Assembly: GCA_016200135.1 (NCBI GenBank)
Contig: JACQFI010000105.1
Coordinates: forward strand, 27,085 to 91,084
DNA from: Planctomycetota bacterium
GTDB lineage: Bacteria > Planctomycetota > SZUA-567 > H5-PLA8
Direction of reading: 5' to 3'
DNA length: 64,000 bases
A program made the position numbers and the translations under genes. Positions 9,109 to 19,801 of this stretch are shown in pieces. The notes beneath the pieces are model-generated. The model did not search any database. It worked only from the letters and a program-made list of their open reading frames with translations, and was not told where the DNA came from. The number at the start of each line of letters is the position of its first letter. The first letter of the stretch is position 1.

Positions 9109-9329
9109 ATAACAGTAGATCTGTTATTTAGTTATAAATTACCCCTCAAAATGGGTTTTCGCCGTTGAAGATCGCACAATTCATGGTATTAAGACTAACG
9201 CAAAGCTCAAGATACGGTAGTTTTTGACTCGTCTAATGACTTAGTGGCGGTTGTGCGGGCTTCTATCCCCCCCCACAAGTTCGCATGCTGCCGCTATGAA
9301 AGCCGGGGGCTAGTGCCCTCGGTTTTTTT
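9109..9329 (+). ncRNA. Candidate structured non-coding RNA ending in a terminator
   Basis: This 486-base spacer (9015-9500) is AT-richer than its surroundings and holds no gene, but it has several strong helices in a row. ATAACAG (9109-9115) pairs with CTGTTAT (9121-9127). TAGTGGCGG (9242-9250) pairs with CTGCCGCTA (9288-9296), enclosing a second stem TTGTG (9251-9255)/CACAA (9274-9278). An intrinsic terminator then ends at 9329. The nested-stem-plus-terminator layout suggests an independent small RNA or a leader that ends before the methyltransferase gene. No known RNA family was recognised and the 5' end is a guess. Confidence 0.35.
9303..9329 (+). terminator. Rho-independent terminator
   Basis: CCGGGGGC and GCCCTCGG form an 8-bp stem (one G-T) around TAGT, followed at once by seven T residues. 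It is a textbook intrinsic terminator on the plus strand, 289 bases after the anti-sigma stop and 171 bases before the methyltransferase. It therefore probably ends a separate RNA. Confidence 0.85.
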
Positions 9330-9500
9330 ATGCCCAATTAAGTTCGCAACGTGCGCTAAATCTGTTCGTAGAACATACGCTTTCAAAATAAGTTATAATA
9401 CAAAGTGTTGAATTTCCTGAGAATCTCACAGCCAGAAGGCTAGAAAACGACATCGCAAGGTGCTTAGAAATACCGATTTGCCATCCGCGAGGACCTAGCG

Positions 9501-10247
9501 TTGGTGCGTTTGCTTATCTCCGAACCCGTAAAACGATTTTTGAGGCCGGTGCGGCGCTTCATTCTGCACATCCCGCGCATGGGCATGAGCCGCTATTGTC
9601 CCGTCTGCGGAATGCCCTCGCGGAAGTTCTCCGCATACGGCTTGGCGCAACGACCGGACGCGCAGTGCATGTACTGCGGGGCAGTGGAGCGGCACCGGCT
9701 CGTCTGGCTGTATTGGAAGATGAAGACGGACCTGTTCGACGGGCGCCCGAAGAAGATGCTGCATGTCGCGCCGGAGCCGGCGTTCGAGGGCTTGCTTCGA
9801 AGAAGGTTGGGCGCGGGTTACCTGACGGCGGACCTGTTCGATGCGCGCGCGATGGTGAAGATGGACGTTGGCAAGATTCAATATCCCAATGAGACCTTCG
9901 ATGTCGTCTACTGCAGCAACGTGCTCGAGCACGTCCCGGACGACCGGCAGGCGCTCCGCGAGTTCTTGCGCGTGCTGAAACCGGACGGCTGGGCGATCGT
10001 GCAGGTGCCCGTCGTGGCGGAGCGGACGTTCGAGGACCCGGCCATTACTGCTCCCGCCGAACGGCTGAAAGCATACGGCCAGGCGGACCACGTGCGCATT
10101 TATGGGCCGGACTTCATCGAGCGCTTGAAGGAAGCGGGGTTCAAAGTCCGCGTGACGGCGCTGTCCGATTTCCTGAGCCCTAAAGAAACCGTTCGCATGG
10201 GCATCACCAAGCATGCGGGCGAGATCTATTATTGTACGAAGCGGTGA
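9501..10247 (+). CDS. Zinc-ribbon class I SAM methyltransferase
   Basis: 248 residues. An N-terminal zinc ribbon (CPVCG near residue 33 and CMYCG near 57) precedes a Methyltransf_11-type domain. A degenerate nucleotide loop (MLHVAPEPAFEGLL) is followed by YLTADLF, then the acidic strand and the FDVVYCSNVLEHVPDDRQALREFLRVLKPDGWAIVQVP block that is diagnostic for SAM-dependent methyltransferases. Such zinc-ribbon enzymes are often found among sugar or lipid modification genes, but the substrate is unknown. The start is TTG 9501 or GTG 9504, with GCGAGGA as the ribosome site. It converges on the DinB gene across a strong hairpin. Confidence 0.85.
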   Translation: MVRLLISEPVKRFLRPVRRFILHIPRMGMSRYCPVCGMPSRKFSAYGLAQRPDAQCMYCGAVERHRLVWLYWKMKTDLFDGRPKKMLHVAPEPAFEGLLRRRLGAGYLTADLFDARAMVKMDVGKIQYPNETFDVVYCSNVLEHVPDDRQALREFLRVLKPDGWAIVQVPVVAERTFEDPAITAPAERLKAYGQADHVRIYGPDFIERLKEAGFKVRVTALSDFLSPKETVRMGITKHAGEIYYCTKR

Positions 10248-10255
10248 AACGACAG

Positions 10256-10286
10256 CCCCCTCTTCCGCACAGGGCGAAAGAGGGGG
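10256..10286. terminator. Bidirectional hairpin between convergent genes
   Basis: CCCCCTCTT (10256-10264) pairs perfectly with AAGAGGGGG (10278-10286). It lies in the 74-base gap between the plus-strand methyltransferase stop and the minus-strand DinB stop. It lacks a long T-run but is placed to separate the two transcripts. Confidence 0.55.
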
Positions 10287-10321
10287 CGGCAACCGCTTAC
10301 CGGCCAGCGGCCGAAACCGTT

Positions 10322-10822
10322 TTACATGCTCGTGTCGTCGGCCGTGGGTCCGTAGACCTTGGGCAGCGGGACGTCGCGCATCCGCAGGTAGACGCTCAAT
10401 TGGCCGCGGTGATGGATCGAGTGGCTGAAGATGAACGCGCGCAGCACGGCGATCTTGGGCATCGAGAACACCGCCTTGCCGCCCACCTTCATCGTCCAGG
10501 TCTTGAAGAGCTGGTCCTCTTTCGCGCCCTTCAGCGCCTCGACGGCCTCGGCCACTTTCTTGTCGAAGCCCGCGACCAGTTCCTTCGTGGTCTTGAACTC
10601 GACCGGCTTGTAGGTGGCGGGGTCCATCTCGAAGACGTCTTGGTTCAGCGTAACGCCCGTCCAGCCGGGGATCTCGGCAATGTGCGAGGCGAGCTTGCCC
10701 AGAGTCATGGACTTGGGATGCGGCGCCCAGCCAAAGTCCTTCTCGGGCGCGAGCTCCAACATTTTGCGCGTGTTGGCCGTCTCGTGCGAGAACTCCATCA
10801 ACAGCCCATCGATAATGCCCAT
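10322..10822 (-). CDS. DinB family protein
   Basis: 166 residues, the usual size of the DinB/YfiT four-helix-bundle family. The three conserved metal-binding histidines can be placed: one in LGKLASHIAEIPGW, two in FSHSIHHRGQL near the C-terminus. Family members include bacillithiol and mycothiol S-transferases and damage-inducible proteins; which activity applies here is unclear. The start has a strong ribosome site (AGGAGAGGGACC). No LexA-type box was noticed upstream. Confidence 0.9.
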   Translation of the reverse strand: MGIIDGLLMEFSHETANTRKMLELAPEKDFGWAPHPKSMTLGKLASHIAEIPGWTGVTLNQDVFEMDPATYKPVEFKTTKELVAGFDKKVAEAVEALKGAKEDQLFKTWTMKVGGKAVFSMPKIAVLRAFIFSHSIHHRGQLSVYLRMRDVPLPKVYGPTADDTSM

Positions 10823-11044
10823 GGTCCCTCTCCTTTTAATGTGCGCCTCTGGCGCCGCCTTTTTTCACCGCTCAAAGGTATGACTCGTGCGCTAAGAGAT
10901 GTTAAGTCTTGCGTGAGCTATTTCCGTTCTCTCACGAATGCGCTCCGCCTTTTTCTATTATTTGCAAAGCCACGAATTCATTGTGAATCACAGCGCTTGC
11001 CTTCGCTTATTGACGTCCGGCTTCCCAGCTTCAAGATATGCTCC

Positions 11045-13099
11045 ATGCCGATAGCGCGCCCGAGACTGCCGGATTTTGCCCAAGTCCTCTTCGAAGACGG
11101 CTACCAAGGGCTGGCCCTTGGGCTTTTTCCGATGCAAAATTCGCCGCTGGGCGAGTACCACGCGCTGTCGCTGCACGGCGACCCCGGGCGCTGGCGCGTG
11201 CCGGTGAATCATTGGTCGTGGAGCAATCAAGGCCGCTGCTTCCAGATCGTCGAGCACGACGGCGCGCGGGCTATCGAGACCATAGGCGCGAGCGCACACT
11301 ACGACAACCGCATCCTGATCGCGGGCGAGGCCGAATGGTCCGGCTATCGCGTGCGCGCCGTGGTGACGCCGCTCTCGTTTGAAGGCGCGAGTCCCGCGGG
11401 CGGGCTGTGCGGGCTGATCGCGCGCTACGAGGACTCGCGCACGTACCTTGCGCTGGTGCTCGACCGCGACGGCGCGCTGAAACTCCTGCGCCGCCGGGAG
11501 AACATCTTCGACGTGCTGGCGTCCGCGCCGCTGCCGTTCGAGCCCGGCCGGCCGCTCTCGTTCGCGCTGGCGGCGGTGGGGAACACGCTCGCGGGCGAGG
11601 CCGGCGGCGTGAGCCTGGTTGCGAAGTTCGACGGCTACACGCGCGGCAAGATCGGTCTCATCGCCGACGTGCCCGCGCGCTTCGGGCCGGTCTGCGTCGA
11701 TGTGCCCGCGAAAGAAGCCGAACGTTTGAAAATGGAAGACGCGCGCAGTGCGGCGGCCTTCGCCAAGCGCATGAAGAAGTACCCGGCTATGCGGCTCGAA
11801 CGGGAAGTGAACCTGGGCGGGCTGGTGAACGGACGCAACCTGCGCATTGCGGATGTGAACGGGGACGGGAAGCTCGAGATTGTTCTGGCGCAGGGCTCCA
11901 AGGCCGTCGCCGCCAAGGCGGGCCTCACGCGGCTGACCTGTCTCACCGTGCTGGACCTCGACGGCAAGATCCTCTGGCAGGAAGGCACCCCCGATCCGGC
12001 GGCGGAGATCGCGAACGGCGACATGCCGTTCCAGGTGGGCGACGTGAACGGCGACGGGCGCCCGGAGGTGATCTGCGTCTTCGGTTACGAGCTGCAAGTG
12101 CGCGACGCGGCGACGGGCAAGCTGCTGTTGAAGTGTCCCACGCCGGAGACGGAGAAAGTCGGCGCGGACTTTAAGGAAGTCAGTGCGAGCTGGGGCAGCC
12201 CGTGGGGCGACGAGACGCCGCGCATGAACGTGGCGCAGTTCGCGCTCTGCAACACGCTGGGAAGGCCGGATGCGCGCGAGATTCTGATCAAGGATGACTA
12301 TCACCATCTGGCCGTGATCAGCTTTGCGGACGGTGCGGCGCGGACGGTCTTCAAGCATCGCGGCGTGCACGGGCATTTCCCCTGGTGCGGGGACCTGGAC
12401 GGCGACGGCCGCGACGAACTCTTTGCGGGATACTCGTTGCTGGACCACGACGGAAAGAAGATCTGGTCGCTGCACTTGCAGGACCACCAGGACGCGATCG
12501 CGGTGCTCGACCCGGCCGCGCCCGGCGGCAAGAATAAGCGCATCTTCATGTGCGGCGGCGAAGACGGGCTGCTCGTGCTGGGGCTGAAGGCCGAGTTCCA
12601 CACGCGCGTGCAGGGGCACTGCCAGCGCATGGGCATCGCGAAGTTCCGCGCCGACCTGCCGGGCCTGCAGATCGCGACGGTGACCTTCTGGGGCAATCCG
12701 GGCATCTTCCGCCTGCATGACGCGACGGGCAAGCTGCTCTGGTCGAAGGAACTCCCCGTCCGCGGCGGCCTGGCCGCGCCGGTGAACTGGAGCGGGCGCG
12801 CGGAAGAGCTGATGCTGTACTCGATGGAGCCCGGCGCGGGCTTGCTGGATGGTCACGGCGAGTTGTGCGTCGAGGCGCCGCGCGAAGGCCCGCATGCGTG
12901 CTTCGACGTCTTGGAGGCGTTCTCTCAGGACGGCCGCGACAGCTTGCTCGCGTGGGACCGCGAGCGCCTGCGCGTGTACGTACCGTCCGACGCGCCACTG
13001 AAGGGCGCGCGGGCCAAAGCGGTGTATCGCCCGAAGCGTTCGTACGCGTCGGGTCGGTCGAACTATCAGGCGTACGTGAGTCTGCCGCCGGAGTGGTAG
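11045..13099 (+). CDS. Asp-rich FG-GAP/VCBS beta-propeller protein (RG-lyase-like)
   Basis: 684 residues from ATG 11045. The frame is open upstream to 10232, but that part is antisense to dinB and is not protein-like. Residues about 1-260 form a beta-rich domain. From about 270 the protein has calcium-type Asp loops spaced like propeller blades (DVNGDGKLEIV, DVNGDGRPEVI, DLDGDGRDELF). The overall plan and the aromatic, Tyr-rich C-terminus recall rhamnogalacturonan lyases (PL11) and related FG-GAP proteins. There is no signal peptide, so it may act in the cytoplasm or be exported by another route. The enzyme assignment is an inference; the propeller-loop reading is direct. Confidence 0.8.
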   Translation: MPIARPRLPDFAQVLFEDGYQGLALGLFPMQNSPLGEYHALSLHGDPGRWRVPVNHWSWSNQGRCFQIVEHDGARAIETIGASAHYDNRILIAGEAEWSGYRVRAVVTPLSFEGASPAGGLCGLIARYEDSRTYLALVLDRDGALKLLRRRENIFDVLASAPLPFEPGRPLSFALAAVGNTLAGEAGGVSLVAKFDGYTRGKIGLIADVPARFGPVCVDVPAKEAERLKMEDARSAAAFAKRMKKYPAMRLEREVNLGGLVNGRNLRIADVNGDGKLEIVLAQGSKAVAAKAGLTRLTCLTVLDLDGKILWQEGTPDPAAEIANGDMPFQVGDVNGDGRPEVICVFGYELQVRDAATGKLLLKCPTPETEKVGADFKEVSASWGSPWGDETPRMNVAQFALCNTLGRPDAREILIKDDYHHLAVISFADGAARTVFKHRGVHGHFPWCGDLDGDGRDELFAGYSLLDHDGKKIWSLHLQDHQDAIAVLDPAAPGGKNKRIFMCGGEDGLLVLGLKAEFHTRVQGHCQRMGIAKFRADLPGLQIATVTFWGNPGIFRLHDATGKLLWSKELPVRGGLAAPVNWSGRAEELMLYSMEPGAGLLDGHGELCVEAPREGPHACFDVLEAFSQDGRDSLLAWDRERLRVYVPSDAPLKGARAKAVYRPKRSYASGRSNYQAYVSLPPEW

Positions 13100-13214
13100 G
13101 CGGGCATTGTTTGGACAAGGGCACGCTTAATTTGGCTGCTCTGTCACGGGATTTAGAGCAAAAACCGATTGTTAGCTATTGCGCTAGTGTGTCTGGGAAA
13201 TAGGCTTTTACTTT

Positions 13215-14204
13215 ATGCACACCCTTCATTTGCGTGGCCAGCAGGTTCACGACCTATATTCTCTGCTGGGCAACAATGAGAATAATATGACATTCAGCCT
13301 GGCTTGGGCTTTAGCAAACTCCCATGCATTTTTACAAAATTTCATCGACGAGCTGAATCTGTCCTCCACCAGGAATTTGACCTTTAAGATCCAACTTCAA
13401 GAGCATTCGACAAAGGACAAGGGCTATACGGACATTGAAATTCATGGGGACGACTTGTCGCTTATCATTGAAGCAAAGAAATCCAGAAACCTCCCAAGCA
13501 AAGGACAATTGCAAAGATACAGACACAGACTATCGGCTAGGCCCGGCAGCAAGCGAATTGTAGTCGTTTCAGATTGTGGGAAAGAGGATGCGATTAGATG
13601 TCTTCCACCTAAAGTGCGCGGAGTACCTGTCTCATTTGTTCGCTGGCATCGAATTGTTCAAATGGCAGAGAGGTCTGCCAACCGCAGCGGAAACGCCGAA
13701 AAGAAAACCTTACGTCAACTGGCCGGGTACTTAAGGGGGATTGTTAGGATGAAAACAGAAGAGGACAATTGGGTGTTCGTAGTTCCTATTGGCAATGGCA
13801 ATCCGCGTTGGTCAAAACTTTCCTGGCGAGAGTTTATCGAAAAGAGGAGAGTTTATTTGTGTCCTGTAGGCGCTGGCGGTTATCCACATGAAAGTCCATT
13901 CTATTTAGGATTTCGATACGACGGGAAATTGCAGAGCATTCATCATGTAGATCGCTATGAGATAACCCGTGACCTTCACAAGTATGTCCCGGAAATCCAC
14001 CCAAAGAAGAAATGGAATTGGGATCACTTTGTTTTCTTCTTGGGGAAGCCGATTAGGCCAGGAAGAGAAGTAAGAAGTGGTCCGATTCGGGATACAAAAT
14101 TATGGGCATTCATTGATACTCTTCTCATAAGTAGGACTGTTCAGCAAGCCAGAAGCATCTCTGCCGAACGAGAGCGACGATTGCGGAAGGTAATCTCGCT
14201 TTAG
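13215..14204 (+). CDS. PD-(D/E)XK nuclease-superfamily protein
   Basis: 329 residues, with clearly lower GC and more A/T third positions than its neighbours. The N-terminal half fits a PD-(D/E)XK nuclease fold: Glu22 in NENNMTFSLAWAL, Asp73 in YTDIEIHGDDL, then Glu86-Ala-Lys88 in IIEAKKSRNLPS and Gln98 in KGQLQRYRHR. The C-terminal half (about 185-329) is aromatic and basic and not recognised; it could be a specificity or effector domain. It is a single gene without a methylase partner. Composition and isolation suggest horizontal transfer, and a defence or mobile-element role is possible but unproven. The ATG follows TTTACTTT, with no clear ribosome site. Confidence 0.75.
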   Translation: MHTLHLRGQQVHDLYSLLGNNENNMTFSLAWALANSHAFLQNFIDELNLSSTRNLTFKIQLQEHSTKDKGYTDIEIHGDDLSLIIEAKKSRNLPSKGQLQRYRHRLSARPGSKRIVVVSDCGKEDAIRCLPPKVRGVPVSFVRWHRIVQMAERSANRSGNAEKKTLRQLAGYLRGIVRMKTEEDNWVFVVPIGNGNPRWSKLSWREFIEKRRVYLCPVGAGGYPHESPFYLGFRYDGKLQSIHHVDRYEITRDLHKYVPEIHPKKKWNWDHFVFFLGKPIRPGREVRSGPIRDTKLWAFIDTLLISRTVQQARSISAERERRLRKVISL

Positions 14205-14346
14205 TCGTCTATAGTCCCTCGAAAAGTCCCCTCCCGCCTTTCTAGCGATGTAGTTGCCGCGGGTGGCTTTGCACAACCTTGTGCTGTCGATCAATTTTTT
14301 CCCGAAAAATCGGTGACAGAGCGCCCTAACCCGTCAACAACTCCTT

Positions 14347-14460
14347 CAGGGTGAGGGTGAGGGTGAGAGGTTTTCTGCAAGTACACCGGCCCCCTCACCG
14401 GCTCGGCTGAGCTCGCCGCAAGCCCTGGCCCTCTCCCCCAACGCGTTGGGGGAGAGGGGA
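14347..14460. repeat. GTGAGG-tract and long palindrome (REP-like)
   Basis: The 342-base gap between the nuclease-like gene and rsgA (14205-14546) contains a GTGAGG tandem tract (from about 14351) and a perfect 30-base palindrome at 14429-14458 whose left half is CCCTCTCCCCCAACG. GGCCCCCTCACC-type sequence lies between them. Combinations of this kind are common intergenic repeats in GC-rich genomes. It sits at the 3' ends of two convergent genes and could also serve as their shared terminator. Confidence 0.6.
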
Positions 14461-14546
14461 ACAGGAGCGAAGGTTCTTTTGGGCTCCGCGCATCTTCCGG
14501 CTATTGGCGTTCTGCGCAAACCTTTTCGTTCGGCGGTGCATGAGGC

Positions 14547-15632
14547 CTACATCCGGTCCCGTAGCTTCTGCCGCGCGGCGGCCTGCTTGTGGATCTTCTT
14601 CCACTTCTCTCTTTGAGCGCTGGCTGCGCCCGCGTCGGTGCGGCGGACTTGCCAGGCGAGTTCGCGCTGGAGCTTGTGGTAACTTTCCAGGCGATCTAGG
14701 GAGAGGCTGCCCGACTTGATCGCGGCGGCGACGGCGCAGCCGGGTTCGGTCGCGTGCTTGCAGTCGGTGAAGCGGCACTGCGTCATGAGGCGTTCGAGGT
14801 CCTCGAACGTCTGGATTAGTCCGATGCCGCTTTCGCCGCCGGCGGCCAGGCCGAGTTCGCGCATGCCGGGGGTATCGACGAGCATCCCGCCGCCGGACAG
14901 GACGACAAGCTGGCGGTGCGTGGTGGTATGGCGGCCGGTGTCGTCGTCGCCGATCTCTTTCGTTACGAGCATCACCCGGCCGGCGAGATGGTTCACTAAC
15001 GTGGACTTGCCCACGCCGGACGAACCCAGCAGCACGCAGGTCTTGCCCGGCGCGAGATACTGCGCCAGGGCTTGCATGCCGGTTCCGTTGCGGGCGCTGA
15101 GCGCGTGGACGGGCACGCCGTGCGCGACGGAGGAGACTTCGCGCAGAATGGCGTTCACGTCATCGCAGAGATCGGCCTTGGTCAGGAGGACGACGGGATC
15201 GGCGCCGCTCTCCCAGGCCATGGCGAGGTAACGTTCGAGACGCCGGAAGTTCAGGTCGCTATTGAGCGAGCAGGTGAGCAGGGCGGTATCGATGTTCGCG
15301 GCGACGACCTGCGCGCGGCAGCCGGAGCCCGCTTCCTTGCGCTGGAAGGCGGTGCGGCGCGCGAGCAGCCGGTGGATCGTGGCGCGGTCTGCGCCCGGGC
15401 GTTCCTGGATGCAGACCCAATCGCCGACGGCGGGCCACGCGCCGCTGCTTTCGGCTTCGTGGCGGAAGCGGCCGGAGAGTTCCGCAGCGCGCTCGCCTGT
15501 CTCGCCCATGACCCGGTAGAGGCTCTTCTGTTCCTGCGTGACGCGGGCCGGCAAATATTCTTTTACGTTTTCTTCGAGCAACTGATTGGAGAAAAAGGCG
15601 TTCCATCCCAACGTTTCAAGCACCGAATTCAC
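14547..15632 (-). CDS. rsgA: Ribosome biogenesis GTPase RsgA
   Basis: 361 residues from a GTG start at 15632, chosen because AAGGAG lies seven bases upstream; an in-frame ATG at 15716 would add 28 Pro/Arg-rich residues. The circularly permuted GTPase order is plain: TKAD (151-154), P-loop GSSGVGKST (203-211), DTPG (253-256). The family zinc knuckle follows (Cys286, Cys291, His293, Cys299). An OB-fold (WPAVGDWVCIQ) leads. The enzyme helps mature the 30S subunit and hydrolyses GTP when bound to it. Its neighbours show no functional link. Confidence 0.96.
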   Translation of the reverse strand: MNSVLETLGWNAFFSNQLLEENVKEYLPARVTQEQKSLYRVMGETGERAAELSGRFRHEAESSGAWPAVGDWVCIQERPGADRATIHRLLARRTAFQRKEAGSGCRAQVVAANIDTALLTCSLNSDLNFRRLERYLAMAWESGADPVVLLTKADLCDDVNAILREVSSVAHGVPVHALSARNGTGMQALAQYLAPGKTCVLLGSSGVGKSTLVNHLAGRVMLVTKEIGDDDTGRHTTTHRQLVVLSGGGMLVDTPGMRELGLAAGGESGIGLIQTFEDLERLMTQCRFTDCKHATEPGCAVAAAIKSGSLSLDRLESYHKLQRELAWQVRRTDAGAASAQREKWKKIHKQAAARQKLRDRM

Positions 15633-16020
15633 GTGCGTTCTCCTTGGCCGCGCGGGGCGCGGCAGAATGGGGTTGGACGCGAGGGGAGTGCCGGCCGAAG
15701 CGCGCTTAAAGCGCACGCGGCGCGGCGGTTCGCGTCAGCGAATGAAAGGTTGTTGGAGAGGCGGTGCCGAGGGAACTATCCGGAGATACGCATGCCGGGG
15801 AAAACCCTAGCAGGCGGAGCGGACCCAGGCGGCGCCGCGGCTCGCAAGATCATGCAGACCCATGAATTGGCCCTCCTGTCGGTCCGGCAGAGAGCGGCCT
15901 TGCGCCGCTCAACGTCATCCAATCAACCACGGATTCCGGAAAAAGCAAATCTTGGGCGGGAGAAGACACATAATCATATTGGCTTTGCGCGGATGTGGTC
16001 GTGGAATAGGATTCCGGTTT
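15633..16020. other. Divergent spacer between rsgA and the tandem kinase
   Basis: 388 bases separating the minus-strand rsgA start from the plus-strand kinase start, so promoters for both must lie here. I could not pick a convincing -35/-10 pair. The last 80 bases before the kinase are AT-richer (ACATAATCATATTGG). No small gene or RNA was recognised. Confidence 0.4.
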
Positions 16021-17841
16021 ATGGCCGTCCTGCCCATCGAACAGTCGTTTCTCTCGACGCTTGGAAACGCCGGCGGCAAGCCGTCGCTGCAGCTCAACCC
16101 CGTTACGATCGATTCGACGATCATGTCCACGGCGATCGGCGGCATTTTTCTCGGGCAGCACACGGGCTTGGGCATCCCGGTGATCGTGCGAGTGCTGCAC
16201 CCCTGCGCCAAAGCGCGCATGCTGGACTTCGAGCATTTCGTGCGCGAGACCCGGCAGCTCGGGCAGCTCCGGCACACCAACATCGCCAACGTTTTCGACG
16301 TGGGTTTGACGAGCGGGCACGCGTTCCTGGTGACCGAGTACGTCTCCGGAGTGCCGCTTTCGGAGCGCATCCAGGACCGGCCGTTCACCGAAGCGAAGGC
16401 GTTCGGCCTGCTCGCGCCCATCGCGGAGGGCCTGGCGGAGTTCTGGCGCAGGGGCATCGTGCACCGCTCGGTGACGCCGTGGCTCATACGCATCTCGGCC
16501 GAGGGCACGCCCAAGCTGGATTTCGGCACGCTGCGCACGGGCTACAACGATCCGCTGCTGAAGCTGGCGATCATACATCAGACGGGGCCGTACTGGTCGC
16601 CCGAAGAGGTTCGCGGCGAGGACGTGATCGATCTGCGCGCGGACATGTGGAGTTTCGGCGCGACGCTCTATCACATGGTCACGGGCGCGCTGCCGTTTCC
16701 GGGCGCAACGATGGAGGAGATGCACCGCAAGATCCTCGCGGAACCGCCCGTGGACCCGAGGACGGCGAAGCCCGGCCTCCACGAAGCCGTGCGGCAGTTC
16801 CTGCTGCAGCTCCTGGAGAAAGAGCCCGAAGAACGCTTCGCGTCGCCCGACCGCTTTCTTACGGCGCTGCACGGCGTCGAGAACCAGATCACGCACGACT
16901 CGACGCGCCAGCCCACGGTGCTGCTCGGCGACGCCGCGGGTCCGGCGGGCCCGTTCAGCCGGCTGAAGGCCACGGCCGGCGACGTGATCGGCAACTGCCT
17001 GCTCGAGAAGGAGGTCGGGGCCGGAGCGTTCGGCGTGGTCTTCCGCGCGCGGCACACGGTGCTGGATATCCCGGTGGCGGTAAAAGTGCTGCCGCACCAT
17101 CTGGCGCAGCGCGATCCGAGCTACATCAGCCTGTTCCTGCGCGAGGCCCGCACGGCGGCGCGCATCCGCCATCCGAACGTGATCGGCATCTTCGAAGCCG
17201 GCAACCAGAACGGGCAGCATTACCTGATCATGGAGTTCGCGCCCGGCGGCACGGTGCTCGACCGCATGGACCACCACGGCGGGCGGCTACCGGTCACCGA
17301 GGCCGCGCGGATTCTGCTGGAAGCGGCGCGGGGCCTGGCCGCCGCGGAGGCGCTCTGCATCGTCCACCGCGACATCAAGCCCGAGAACCTGATGTTCGGA
17401 GCGCGCGGCGAACTGAAGATCGCGGACATGGGCCTGGCCAAGCGCCTGCTGCCCGCGGGGGGCTCGATCCGCGAGTCGCTTGTCGCGGACCAGATCTCCA
17501 TGAAGAACGGCGCGCACGATATCGTGGGCACGCCCGCTTACATGGCGCCCGAGATCGCGCTCTCGCCCGAGAAAGTGGATACGCGCGCGGACCTGTATTC
17601 GCTGGGCTGCACGGCCTATCACATGCTGACCGGGGAACTCCCGTTCACGGGCAAGACGTCCATCGATACGATCATGAAACACATCTCGGAACCGCCCACG
17701 CGGCCGGAGGTGCTCGTGCCGACGATCCCGAAGGGCCTTTCGGCAGTGGTGCTCAAGCTGATGGCGAAGAATCCCGACGACCGGTACGAGAGCGCGCGGG
17801 AACTGGAAGCGGCGCTGACGGGCTTGAAGCTCGTGCGCTGA
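16021..17841 (+). CDS. Tandem pseudokinase-Ser/Thr kinase
   Basis: 606 residues from ATG 16021. The upstream frame extension to 15862 is not protein-like. Two Hanks-type kinase domains are present. The first (about 35-285) is degenerate: the catalytic Asp is Ser150 (HRS for HRD) and the ATP Lys is Arg57 (VIVRV), although a DFG-like LDFG remains. The second (about 325-600) is intact: glycine loop GAGAFG, Lys355 (VAVKV), HRDIKPEN with Asp451, and Asp469 in DMG. No transmembrane helix was found, so it is cytoplasmic. The first domain probably regulates or scaffolds the second. It ends exactly where the convergent kinase gene begins, with no intergenic base. Substrates unknown. Confidence 0.9.
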   Translation: MAVLPIEQSFLSTLGNAGGKPSLQLNPVTIDSTIMSTAIGGIFLGQHTGLGIPVIVRVLHPCAKARMLDFEHFVRETRQLGQLRHTNIANVFDVGLTSGHAFLVTEYVSGVPLSERIQDRPFTEAKAFGLLAPIAEGLAEFWRRGIVHRSVTPWLIRISAEGTPKLDFGTLRTGYNDPLLKLAIIHQTGPYWSPEEVRGEDVIDLRADMWSFGATLYHMVTGALPFPGATMEEMHRKILAEPPVDPRTAKPGLHEAVRQFLLQLLEKEPEERFASPDRFLTALHGVENQITHDSTRQPTVLLGDAAGPAGPFSRLKATAGDVIGNCLLEKEVGAGAFGVVFRARHTVLDIPVAVKVLPHHLAQRDPSYISLFLREARTAARIRHPNVIGIFEAGNQNGQHYLIMEFAPGGTVLDRMDHHGGRLPVTEAARILLEAARGLAAAEALCIVHRDIKPENLMFGARGELKIADMGLAKRLLPAGGSIRESLVADQISMKNGAHDIVGTPAYMAPEIALSPEKVDTRADLYSLGCTAYHMLTGELPFTGKTSIDTIMKHISEPPTRPEVLVPTIPKGLSAVVLKLMAKNPDDRYESARELEAALTGLKLVR

Positions 17842-19590
<1,749 letters not shown>

Positions 19591-19801
19591 AGGAATTCCT
19601 GCACGGGTGCAACGCTAATCGACTAAAAGCCTTATGCTCCTCAGTATATTAGTACACAATGTTGAATAACATACGGCCATATTATCTTGTTCGCCGCATC
19701 AAAATCTTTTTTGCGCGTGTGCAATCCGCTTCTGCGGCGTCCTGGACGCTCGCGCGATGCAGAGGTAGATTGGGAGACGCGCGGAAAGGCCGCGCCCGGT
19801 C

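Noticed and set aside
9198..9206. ACGCAAAGC, part of the GEMM-I (c-di-GMP) riboswitch core
   Set aside because: The upstream GCAAACC-type segment and the downstream pairing partner are missing, so no riboswitch was called.
10232..11044. N-terminal extension of the propeller gene
   Set aside because: It is antisense to dinB, with no protein-like pattern; the propeller protein starts at ATG 11045.
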